Shown here piece after piece: positions 7,967 to 14,632 of a stretch of 64,000 nucleotides of DNA. Below the pieces are notes generated by a model. That model was not told the DNA's origin. It saw nothing but the letters and a program-made list of their open reading frames with translations, and ran no database searches. Each line of letters begins with the position of its first letter. Positions within the stretch are counted from its first letter, which is position 1. The translations under genes were made by a program, and so were the position numbers. The stretch spans positions 1,816,501-1,880,500 of the forward strand of contig NZ_AP028156.1 of assembly GCF_033096465.1 (NCBI RefSeq), read 5' to 3'. Origin of the DNA: Blautia luti. GTDB taxonomy: Bacteria > Bacillota > Clostridia > Lachnospirales > Lachnospiraceae.

Positions 7967-9415
7967 TTAATAAAAACAGACAATCGGCACACTTTCGTCT
8001 ATCCTATTATAAAGTTCTGCCGCTTTGTCTGCCGGAAGATTAATGCATCCATGGGATCCACCACCTTCCCGGAAACGATTTCCTCCAAAGTATGGCTGCC
8101 ATGAAGCATCATGAAATCCAATCCCCCCATTAAAAGGCATCCAGTAAGTTACTGGTCTTTCATATTCATATTTCCCATTTTCCAACATCTTTCCTTTCAG
8201 CACAGATGGACTTTTCTTGTAATACAATTGAAAAATTCCCGGTTGTGTCTGCCGTTCTACATACTGCATATCTCCTGACACAATATCCGATTCCAAAATG
8301 ATAGAACCATCCTGATAATAATATAAATGCTGTGCAGACAGGTCTACTTCAATATACGTGTTGCCTATATCATTCATACCCCGTGCATTCGCCCGCATAG
8401 CGTACACCGGTTCCCGGTTTATCTGTACTCCTGCAATCATTTCCTGCATAATGGTTTCTATTTCTTTTTCCTGATCGATCTTCCATCCATAAACAGAACT
8501 ATACACCTGAACAGTACGTCCGCTTGTTGTACAAAATTCCCTCTCTGTATTTACTGTATCATGTGTGGCAGCCAGCTGTGCCACATATTCTGCTACACAC
8601 TGTCTCAGCTCATCCTCATTTTTTTGCAGCTGTCCTCTCTCATCAAAAATCAGCCAGTTTCTGATTTCCTCTCCATCCAATGTTACCGTTTCTTCTCCAA
8701 ACACGTACACGATTTTGGTCTGGATCAGATTTTGACATTCTTCCAATGAATTTTTAAGATCTGAATCATCTTTCATTACTGCCGCTTTTACATAAACAGC
8801 CGGACAGCTATTCAGATCAATGGTTCTTTTTTTGCCAGCAACTGCTTCTGACAGTGCCTGATAGGCTCCATTGAAATCCAGAGTATTCCCTTCTGTTTCC
8901 GGTACGATTTCAAACTTCGAATCTTTATAAGCTACATACGCATCTTCTGGTGCTATCTGATTCTCTTTTTTTACACATTCCAGTTTTTCCAGCTGTTCTT
9001 TTAACTTCACTTTATCATAGATCATGTTTTCCTTGGCTGTATAATTTTGCTTCTTCCAAAATCCCTGAACCCATTTATATGGTTTTTGTTCATCCAGATA
9101 TTGGGAAATACTGCCATCCGAAACATAACGATATCCGATCAATTTTCCATTGATACTCTGTGATTTCAGCTTTCTTGCCTTTACTTCCAGCAGATAGTCC
9201 TCTGCTTTCTTTGCAACCGCCTGTTCTGCCTCTTCCGATGTTTTTCCAGAACAGTTAATCCCATTGATCGTTGTTCCCCGAAAAAATCTGTCAGAATAGT
9301 AATAAGACATTCCTGCATAGCCAGCCATAGCAAAGAACACTATGATGACAGTGATCATTATCCACATTTTTTGCTTTCCATTATCCTTATCGGTTATCTC
9401 TTTTCTTTTTCCCAT
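7967..9415 (-). CDS. L,D-transpeptidase (YkuD) with VanW/PG-binding-like domain
   Basis: 482-residue cell-wall enzyme. A short basic cytoplasmic tail is followed by one membrane anchor (about 17-38). A long extracytoplasmic region of the PG_binding_4 type comes next, then a C-terminal YkuD catalytic domain with SHGCINLP (His455, catalytic Cys457) close to the end. The family forms 3-3 cross-links in peptidoglycan, which resist most beta-lactams, or attaches proteins to the wall. It is full length for the Clostridia-type fusion and has its own terminator. The 74 bp upstream, before the ABC remnant, show no other gene. Confidence 0.92.
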   Translation of the reverse strand: MGKRKEITDKDNGKQKMWIMITVIIVFFAMAGYAGMSYYYSDRFFRGTTINGINCSGKTSEEAEQAVAKKAEDYLLEVKARKLKSQSINGKLIGYRYVSDGSISQYLDEQKPYKWVQGFWKKQNYTAKENMIYDKVKLKEQLEKLECVKKENQIAPEDAYVAYKDSKFEIVPETEGNTLDFNGAYQALSEAVAGKKRTIDLNSCPAVYVKAAVMKDDSDLKNSLEECQNLIQTKIVYVFGEETVTLDGEEIRNWLIFDERGQLQKNEDELRQCVAEYVAQLAATHDTVNTEREFCTTSGRTVQVYSSVYGWKIDQEKEIETIMQEMIAGVQINREPVYAMRANARGMNDIGNTYIEVDLSAQHLYYYQDGSIILESDIVSGDMQYVERQTQPGIFQLYYKKSPSVLKGKMLENGKYEYERPVTYWMPFNGGIGFHDASWQPYFGGNRFREGGGSHGCINLPADKAAELYNRIDESVPIVCFY

Positions 9416-9489
9416 CCATGCCCCCTGTTTTTAACGATAAACAGCATTCAGACAAATTTTTTAAATCGTCTGATTTTAATATCTCCGAT

Positions 9490-9828
9490 TTAATAAAAAA
9501 TAACCAAGGCTGCTGGAAAAAACATTTTCTTTTCAAGCGCTTTTTCTGAGAAACGTTCAGGAACTCCTGCCAAGCAAAACGGCAACTCTAAGTTGTATTT
9601 TTCCAAGGGTTTCCGGTTCCATAAAATGTCCCGCACAGATCCATCCGCTACCAATTTCCCTTGATTTAAAACCAATACCCGGTCACAGGTTTCCAGTAGC
9701 AGATCCAGATCATGGGTTACAATGATCCTTGTTGTCAGAAGCTTCTGCAGGATTCGTATCAGCCGTCTCCGGTTCTTTGGGTCTAATGCTGTTGATGGTT
9801 CATGGAAAAGTACAGCTTTACATTCCAA
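9490..9828 (-). pseudogene. 3' remnant of an ECF/CbiO-type ABC ATPase
   Basis: The frame holds only the last ~110 residues of an ABC ATPase: a degenerate Walker B (VLFHEPSTALDP, His for Asp), switch His in IIVTHDLDLL, and CDRVLVLNQGKLVADG as in cobalt/ECF transporter ATPases. Walker A, Q-loop and signature are absent. The frame ends upstream where the opposite-strand DUF5067-like fragment begins. It is therefore a truncated, non-functional gene left by a rearrangement at about 9.8 kb. Confidence 0.75.
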
Positions 9829-10100
9829 CAGAACAGGCCGGCGATGGCTATGACTACATTAGCTGGGACGGCGTGGCAAAGACTGGAGGAATGGTATATT
9901 ATAGTGTCTCTGAAAATTATGGCAATGGTGGAAACTACATTTCCTCTATAAAACCAGGCGAAAGTGTACAGCTGAACATGGCCTGGATCGTAAATGAAAG
10001 TAACCTCAAAAATCTGTATCTGAATGTGACTGGGGACGGAGCTTCGTATGAGTTCTCTGAATATATACTGAAAAAGGGACTGGTAGATATTCGCCAATAA
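9790..10100 (+). pseudogene. 3' remnant of a DUF5067/DUF4352-like secreted protein gene
   Basis: The plus-strand frame reads YDYISWDGVAKTGGMVYYS and later QLNMAWIVNESNLKNLYLN, then stops at 10100. This matches the end of immunoglobulin-like DUF4352/DUF5067 lipoproteins. No signal peptide or start with a ribosome site precedes it; the sequence just upstream is antisense to the ABC remnant. The 5' part is lost. It is one of the very few plus-strand coding pieces in this half of the window. Confidence 0.6.
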
Positions 10101-10141
10101 TGTGTCATCGTTTATAATCCCATTTTTTATATGTCATATAT

Positions 10142-10187
10142 AAAAAAAGCGTTTTTCGATTCCTTTTGGTTTCGAAAAACGCTTTCT
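10142..10187. terminator. Bidirectional terminator
   Basis: Thirteen-bp arms (AAAGCGTTTTTCG and its complement) around a 14-nt loop. Runs of A on the left and T on the right make it work on both strands. It ends the M56 gene (stop at 10189) on the minus strand and the DUF5067-like remnant on the plus strand. Confidence 0.85.
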
Positions 10188-10188
10188 T

Positions 10189-11937
10189 TTATTCTGTATA
10201 GATGTTCCCATTCTCATCCGTCCAGGTGCCGTCACCATTGTCTGTGTATCCGACCCCATCTGCGTCACAATAATAATAATCTCCGTTTGTTGTTTCTATT
10301 ACATTAACAGTACCGTTACTACCCTGGAGTTCATGCTGTTCCAGTTGGTTTCCGAAATGATAACCTTCGTCATTCCAGGTACGATATGAATTTCCATTGG
10401 CATCTGCCCAGTTTCCATCTCCCTGATAACTGTATCGGCTCCCATAATAATCAGAATAGGTCCCATCTCCGTTATCGTAAAGAACTCTGGATTCTTCATC
10501 TCCTCCACCCGGTGCTACAATTGATGCTACACCGGAAGTAGTACTGAATCCACTGGTATATGGTACGCCTGCTGGCAGATTTTCATAAGATGAAACAGAC
10601 CCGTTGTTGTCAGAGGTAATTCCATCATCGGTCGTTTCACTTACCTGTCCGCTGTTTTCCATGGCAGGTTCATCGTTTGTTTCCGCATCTGCTTTTTCCT
10701 CTTCGTCTACAGAATCCTCTGTATCTGTATTCTCTGTCACTCCTCCTTCGTCCTGGGTTTCAGCAGCTTTCTGCATAGTTACCATTTCAGAAAATGGTGC
10801 ATAATCCGGTACATTATTTTTCTCTGGATCTGCATTTTTTTCAATACCAGACTTCTCCGTCTCTACTGAAACTGTATCTGTCCCGGCAGAGACATTAAAT
10901 ACCAGATTACCGCCTGCAAGCAGCAGCGTCACAAGAATTCCCGGAAGAATTCCTTTGCGGAGTTTCCGAATGTTCACCATATACAGAATCCGATCTTTAA
11001 ACACCATTTCGCTGTCATTAAGACTTGCTGTCACATATGGAATCTGATTTTCCATGGCTACTGTCCTGAGAAGCAGCTGTCGATATAATTTATGTTCCTT
11101 TTTATTAACTCTGCGAACAACTGCTGTATCACACAGATTCTCAATATCCTTATCCGCTTCTTTCAGCATGATAAGAAGAAAGGGATTGAACCAGTATATC
11201 GATGCACAGATTCGAAGGAGCATCTTATACCAGAGATCCCGATGGCAATAATGTGTAAGTTCATGGTAAAAGATAAGTTTTCTTTCTTCTGCTGAATACC
11301 CGGTTGCTGGTAGATACAATTTTGTATGTAAAAGTCCTGCAAGAAGCGGTGTGGTAAGACCTGCGTTTTGCCTGAGTTCCGGTATTCTGCGTACGTGCTT
11401 CTTTTGACACGCTGCACGGTACATCTGAATACTCACCGTATCACTTACCTGCAGACTCATCCGTTCCAGATTCCTTATAGAAAAATAATATGCCAGCAAT
11501 TCTCCCGTCAGTTTAAGTACCGCTACGCTCAGCCAGACAGCAGCAAAAATCAAAGCCACAATTCCCAGCCATTTATCTGATTCGTACCTGACAGTTCTCT
11601 TTTGTTCCGGGATTTCTGTCAGATTTTTCATGTCTTTGCTCGCAGATGATACGTTTTCTGTTATCTTCTGACTTTCCTCTGGTCTGACTGCGTAATCCGT
11701 TATCTTCGGGCTTTGCGTATTCTGTTGACTGCTTCTAAGTACTTTGAAATCCACCAGTGCCAGATTCGCCGGAAGGCGCACCGGAACACAAAGGCTTATC
11801 GTAATCAACAGCCAGATAAGGTACTTCCATCTCGCTGATACACGTCCTTTAAACAGAGTCGCAAGCACTTTTACCAGTAAAATTACTACTGCTGCAATAA
11901 CATTCAGTTTCAGAATGTGTAGAATGAAAACCTCCAT
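10189..11937 (-). CDS. BlaR1-like M56 protease receptor with novel C-terminal domain
   Basis: 582-residue membrane receptor of the BlaR1/MecR1 type. It has hydrophobic segments near 7-29, 38-52, 123-148 and 329-348 and a cytoplasmic gluzincin with HELTH (225-229) and ENLCD as third-ligand region. In BlaR1 the extracellular C-terminus is a penicillin-binding sensor. Here it is an acidic Ser/Glu-rich linker (about 355-455) plus a ~100-residue domain with DNGDG, GDGNWADANG and DNGDGTWTDENG repeats. That domain matches the C-terminus of the secreted protein at 12466-13368 and has no SxxK/penicillin-binding look. By analogy, ligand binding outside triggers cleavage of the BlaI-type repressor encoded 6 bp upstream. 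Ribosome site GGAGG lies 11 nt before the ATG. Confidence 0.9.
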   Translation of the reverse strand: MEVFILHILKLNVIAAVVILLVKVLATLFKGRVSARWKYLIWLLITISLCVPVRLPANLALVDFKVLRSSQQNTQSPKITDYAVRPEESQKITENVSSASKDMKNLTEIPEQKRTVRYESDKWLGIVALIFAAVWLSVAVLKLTGELLAYYFSIRNLERMSLQVSDTVSIQMYRAACQKKHVRRIPELRQNAGLTTPLLAGLLHTKLYLPATGYSAEERKLIFYHELTHYCHRDLWYKMLLRICASIYWFNPFLLIMLKEADKDIENLCDTAVVRRVNKKEHKLYRQLLLRTVAMENQIPYVTASLNDSEMVFKDRILYMVNIRKLRKGILPGILVTLLLAGGNLVFNVSAGTDTVSVETEKSGIEKNADPEKNNVPDYAPFSEMVTMQKAAETQDEGGVTENTDTEDSVDEEEKADAETNDEPAMENSGQVSETTDDGITSDNNGSVSSYENLPAGVPYTSGFSTTSGVASIVAPGGGDEESRVLYDNGDGTYSDYYGSRYSYQGDGNWADANGNSYRTWNDEGYHFGNQLEQHELQGSNGTVNVIETTNGDYYYCDADGVGYTDNGDGTWTDENGNIYTE

Positions 11938-11943
11938 AATTCG

Positions 11944-12333
11944 CTATTCCTCCCTGTCCTCCAGGTTCTTAAGAAATTCACTGAGATCCTGGACTTCTTC
12001 CGAGCTGATCTTCTTTCCATGATAAAGTGAAGTTACAAACTTTTTTAGTGAATTCCCATAAAGTTTCTCAAGAACACTCTGGCTTTCATGTGCCTGATAA
12101 TCTGACTGCGAAACCAGGGGTGTATACAGATTCATTTTTCCCTGTTTCGTCACTTCCACGAAATTTTTGTTCTCCAATCTGGTCAGCAATGACAAAATTG
12201 TTGTTGATGCAAGTTTTTTCTTCATAGTGATCACTTTCTCAATCTCCGGTCTGGTCATCGGCGGAGTATTATTCCAAAGAACGAGCATAATATCCAGCTC
12301 TGATTCCGGAAGTCTCTGGTAAGTTTTTTTCAC
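11944..12333 (-). CDS. BlaI/MecI-family repressor, GTG start
   Basis: 129-residue winged-helix repressor. N-terminal DNA-binding domain with LPESELDIMLVLW and the recognition region STTILSLLTRLENKNFVEV; C-terminal dimerisation helices. The start is GTG at 12333, with AGGAGG 9 nt upstream; a nearby ATG is in another frame with an early stop. Family members bind TACA-N2-TGTA palindromes and are inactivated by proteolysis through an M56 partner, here the next gene. Exact operators of that form lie at 12361-12372 in its own leader and twice before the secreted-protein gene, so autoregulation and control of 12466-13368 are strongly implied. Confidence 0.95.
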   Translation of the reverse strand: MKKTYQRLPESELDIMLVLWNNTPPMTRPEIEKVITMKKKLASTTILSLLTRLENKNFVEVTKQGKMNLYTPLVSQSDYQAHESQSVLEKLYGNSLKKFVTSLYHGKKISSEEVQDLSEFLKNLEDREE

Positions 12334-12360
12334 TTTTTCATACCTCCTGTTACATATTTT

Positions 12361-12372
12361 CTACAAATGTAG
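12361..12372. promoter_or_regulatory. BlaI-type operator before the repressor gene
   Basis: CTACAAATGTAG, a perfect CTACA-N2-TGTAG palindrome, the known core of BlaI/MecI operators. It lies 28 bp before the GTG start and just downstream of the predicted -10 (12383-12388), in a position to block transcription. Confidence 0.85.
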
Positions 12373-12382
12373 GAATAACTCT

Positions 12383-12410
12383 ATTTTACCACGGTTCACG
12401 GAAATGGCAA
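12383..12410 (-). promoter_or_regulatory. Predicted promoter of the BlaI/M56 genes
   Basis: On the minus strand TTGCCA (12405-12410) and TAAAAT (12383-12388) are spaced by 16 bp. The start point would fall just before the operator at 12361-12372. Confidence 0.6.
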
Positions 12411-12445
12411 GGGCTTTTGCACAATTTGCAAATGCCCTTGCCATT
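12403..12445. repeat. 12-bp inverted repeat between secreted-protein gene and blaI-type gene
   Basis: Arms AATGGCAAGGGC (12403-12414) and its exact complement (12434-12445) enclose 19 nt. There is no T-run after it on either strand. It lies 21 bp past the stop of 12466-13368 and overlaps the -35 of the BlaI promoter. It may act as a weak terminator, an RNA-stabilising hairpin or a binding site. Confidence 0.6.
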
Positions 12446-12465
12446 CCTGCAGCTACTGACCACTA

Positions 12466-13368
12466 TCAGTCTATTTCTGTATAACTGCTGCCATTTTCAT
12501 CACTCCATGTCCCGTCTCCGTTGTCCGTAAATCCTGTACCATTTTCATCCTGGAAATAATAATCACCATTTGTAGTTTCCGTAACCGTCACAGTATTACC
12601 GTTTGCATCCTGAAGGTCATGCTGTTCCAACGTATGTCCCAGATGATGAGTATCATCATTCAGAGCTGAGTAGGTATTTCCATTTTCGTCGGTATAAGTC
12701 TCATCCCCATTATCGGTATAGTTCATTCCATCATCTCCACGATATTCACAAGAATAATCTTTGTGAAGAATGTAATTAATCTCAATGGTATTTCCATCAC
12801 TGTCAACTAATGTCATTGGTGAAGTAGAAAGGATATCGGAATCATCATTGCTGTCCGAGGATTTTGCAGAAGCATTTTCTTCTGTATCGGAGGAATCTGA
12901 ATCTCCTCCTGACTTCTGACTGGCAGTATCTGTAGTTGCCTTATCAGAATCATCAGAAGAATCATCGGTCTGGTTTTCATTCTCCTGTCTGGTAAGTGAA
13001 GGATTTCCAGGATACGAAATATATTCTACAAATTTTCTGACTTCACTGATGTCATCTGCATCTTTTGCATATCCCACTGCCATATACAGGCTGTTTCCTT
13101 CTGAATAAATTGTCTGATAGCAGGCATCGTATGTGTCATTGCATTTGGCAATCCCTGTTTTGACATCCTCCAGTGAATATTTATAGATATTTACATAATC
13201 ATTTCCGTTCGTATAGCTTGCATAGGTACCTTCCGTATCTGCTTTTTCCCATTCAGATCCAGCCGGCGGCTGTGTATAGAAATCGTTATTTCCTGCTGCC
13301 ATAACCGTTGCAGCTGAAAAAATCCCAAGTGTTGCTACCGTCATAAGTGTCATAAATTTTGTCTTCAT
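12466..13368 (-). CDS. Secreted protein sharing the M56 receptor's C-terminal domain
   Basis: 300-residue exported protein with a clear signal peptide (MKTKFMTLMTVATLGIFSAA, cleavage likely after VMAA). A ~110-residue N-terminal domain follows (EWEKADTEGTYASYTNGND..., no family recognised), then a long Ser/Asp/Glu-rich linker. The C-terminal ~100 residues contain YTDNGDETYTDENGN and FTDNGDGTWSDENGSSYTE, matching the end of the M56 receptor at 10189-11937 almost motif for motif. The start at 13368 has AGGAG 8 nt upstream. Two BlaI-type operators, one over the promoter, precede it, so it is the likely regulated output of the system. It has no sorting signal; it may be soluble or held by the repeat domain. 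Confidence 0.88.
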   Translation of the reverse strand: MKTKFMTLMTVATLGIFSAATVMAAGNNDFYTQPPAGSEWEKADTEGTYASYTNGNDYVNIYKYSLEDVKTGIAKCNDTYDACYQTIYSEGNSLYMAVGYAKDADDISEVRKFVEYISYPGNPSLTRQENENQTDDSSDDSDKATTDTASQKSGGDSDSSDTEENASAKSSDSNDDSDILSTSPMTLVDSDGNTIEINYILHKDYSCEYRGDDGMNYTDNGDETYTDENGNTYSALNDDTHHLGHTLEQHDLQDANGNTVTVTETTNGDYYFQDENGTGFTDNGDGTWSDENGSSYTEID

Positions 13369-13394
13369 CGTGGATTCTCCTAGAATTTTATTTT

Positions 13395-13406
13395 CTACAT
13401 CTGTAG
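13395..13406. promoter_or_regulatory. BlaI-type operator, downstream copy
   Basis: CTACATCTGTAG, flanked by TT and AA so that the full palindrome is 16 bp (13393-13408). It lies 27 bp before the start codon of the secreted-protein gene, downstream of the promoter. Confidence 0.85.
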
Positions 13407-13411
13407 AAGTT

Positions 13412-13446
13412 AATTGTATTCTACAACTGTAGAATACAATTGTCAA
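13412..13446 (-). promoter_or_regulatory. Promoter overlapped by a 30-bp operator palindrome
   Basis: On the minus strand a consensus -35 TTGACA (13441-13446) and -10 TAGAAT (13418-13423) are spaced by 17 bp. A perfect palindrome with 14-bp arms and a 2-bp centre spans 13412-13441, with the core CTACAACTGTAG at 13421-13432. The palindrome covers the spacer and -10, so a bound BlaI dimer would exclude RNA polymerase. Confidence 0.9.
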
Positions 13447-13485
13447 TTCTTTTTTCTATATTTTTTTATCATTTCAGTTTAATTT

Positions 13486-13626
13486 CTATTTTTCCTTCCA
13501 CTGGGCTATATAAATCCAGAGGATCTTCATCACTTTCATAAACACATCCTTCGCCTTCTCCAAATGATTTGCGGCATACTGGACATGATAGTCAGAACTA
13601 ACATTTCTTTTTTCATTTTTCTGCAA
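13486..13626 (-). pseudogene. Possible 3' remnant of an unknown gene
   Basis: A 47-codon minus-strand frame reads SSDYHVQYAANHLEKAKD and then FMKVMKILWIYIAQWKEK before a stop at 13486. It has protein-like composition but no start with a ribosome site. It probably represents the tail of a lost gene. Nothing else is visible in the 330-bp gap except the sortase terminator. Confidence 0.3.
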
Positions 13627-13668
13627 TCATATTTCCATCAAAAGAGCCATTTTACGCCATTCCTGCAA

Positions 13669-13724
13669 TAAAAAAAGGCCTTTCCGGATAGACCATGATT
13701 GTTCCTGTCCATCCAGAAAGGCCT
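13669..13724 (-). terminator. Terminator after the sortase gene
   Basis: Long stem on the minus strand beginning AGGCCTTTC and closing GGAAAGGCCT, then TTTTTTTA. It lies about 55 bp after the sortase stop and is probably the end of the adhesin-sortase transcript. Confidence 0.9.
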
Positions 13725-13778
13725 GAAAATTAATATGTTATATTTTGTAGAAATTGTCTATTAAATTCCTGCAAGCAT

Positions 13779-14564
13779 TTAAATAAAATCGTGGGTTTCG
13801 TTTTCCACAAACTCCCCATCTAAGAAAGCAAGATCATCCGTAGCTTCCTGTACTTCTGTTTCCTCGTCAGAATATTCTATCTGTTCTCCATTCTCTTCCT
13901 GCCTTTCACACCATACAACCAGACGTTTAGAGGTATCTGTTCCACAGGTGGAAAGCAGAAGCGTCGGAACTTCCTCCTGTGTTCCAAGTAAGAAAGCATC
14001 TCCATCTGCCGGTGTATACTCGCATTTTACGATCACAAAGATCCATACCCCTTCATCTGGAAGATACAGATAGAGGATATGGTGTTCTTTTAAGAATTCA
14101 TCGTCAAGGAAATTTCGAAGTCCGCGGAACATGCTGCCATCTTTCATATTGTGGCCATAAATGATGTTCTTGTCATCAGAAAAATCGGCATTGTTATCGG
14201 AATCCAGGAAAATGGCCCCTGCCACATGTTCTGCCTTTTTAAAAGTATGTGTCAGGTAATAGGAGTCATCGTTTCCCTGGACTACCGGGTAATCAATGCT
14301 GGTATCCGGGATCCGGATCCATGCAACGATATCCGGATTGATCTTTTTCAATGCTCTAAAATCAACCACGGTCTGTTTCCCATCGCTTCCGTCTGTTCCT
14401 TCTGTGTGGTCATCCTCATCTGTTTCCTTGACGTATGTACGCAGGTCTTCATATTCCTGCACACCTTCCCGGTACATAAAGTAAATGCCAAGACCGGTAC
14501 ATACGCAAAAGCTGAGTACCATCAGGCAGACTGCCACGATCATGATTTCTTTTATGTGTCTCAT
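13779..14564 (-). CDS. Class B sortase
   Basis: 261-residue transpeptidase with one N-terminal membrane anchor (about 7-29). The catalytic domain has His138 in YGHNM, catalytic Cys207 in LLLSTCG and Arg214 in TSKRLVV, and shows the class B pattern IRIPDTSIDYPVVQ. Sortases cleave a surface protein at its sorting signal and join it to peptidoglycan or pilin Lys. The gene follows the giant adhesin at 14633 by about 70 bp on the same strand, and that adhesin ends with an SPKTG signal, so it is the expected substrate. The C-terminal 45 residues are very acidic and unusual. Ribosome site GGAGG precedes the ATG. Confidence 0.95.
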   Translation of the reverse strand: MRHIKEIMIVAVCLMVLSFCVCTGLGIYFMYREGVQEYEDLRTYVKETDEDDHTEGTDGSDGKQTVVDFRALKKINPDIVAWIRIPDTSIDYPVVQGNDDSYYLTHTFKKAEHVAGAIFLDSDNNADFSDDKNIIYGHNMKDGSMFRGLRNFLDDEFLKEHHILYLYLPDEGVWIFVIVKCEYTPADGDAFLLGTQEEVPTLLLSTCGTDTSKRLVVWCERQEENGEQIEYSDEETEVQEATDDLAFLDGEFVENETHDFI

Positions 14565-14632
14565 ACAAACCTCCGATTATTCTTCCTGGAAAAAGGGCTG
14601 CCGGTAAATCGAGCAGCCCTGAACCGTATTCC

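Noticed and set aside
9729..9790. Upstream extension of the DUF5067-like frame as a true gene start
   Set aside because: The extension is simply antisense to the ABC ATPase remnant (DEPSTALDP region), with no ribosome site or signal peptide.
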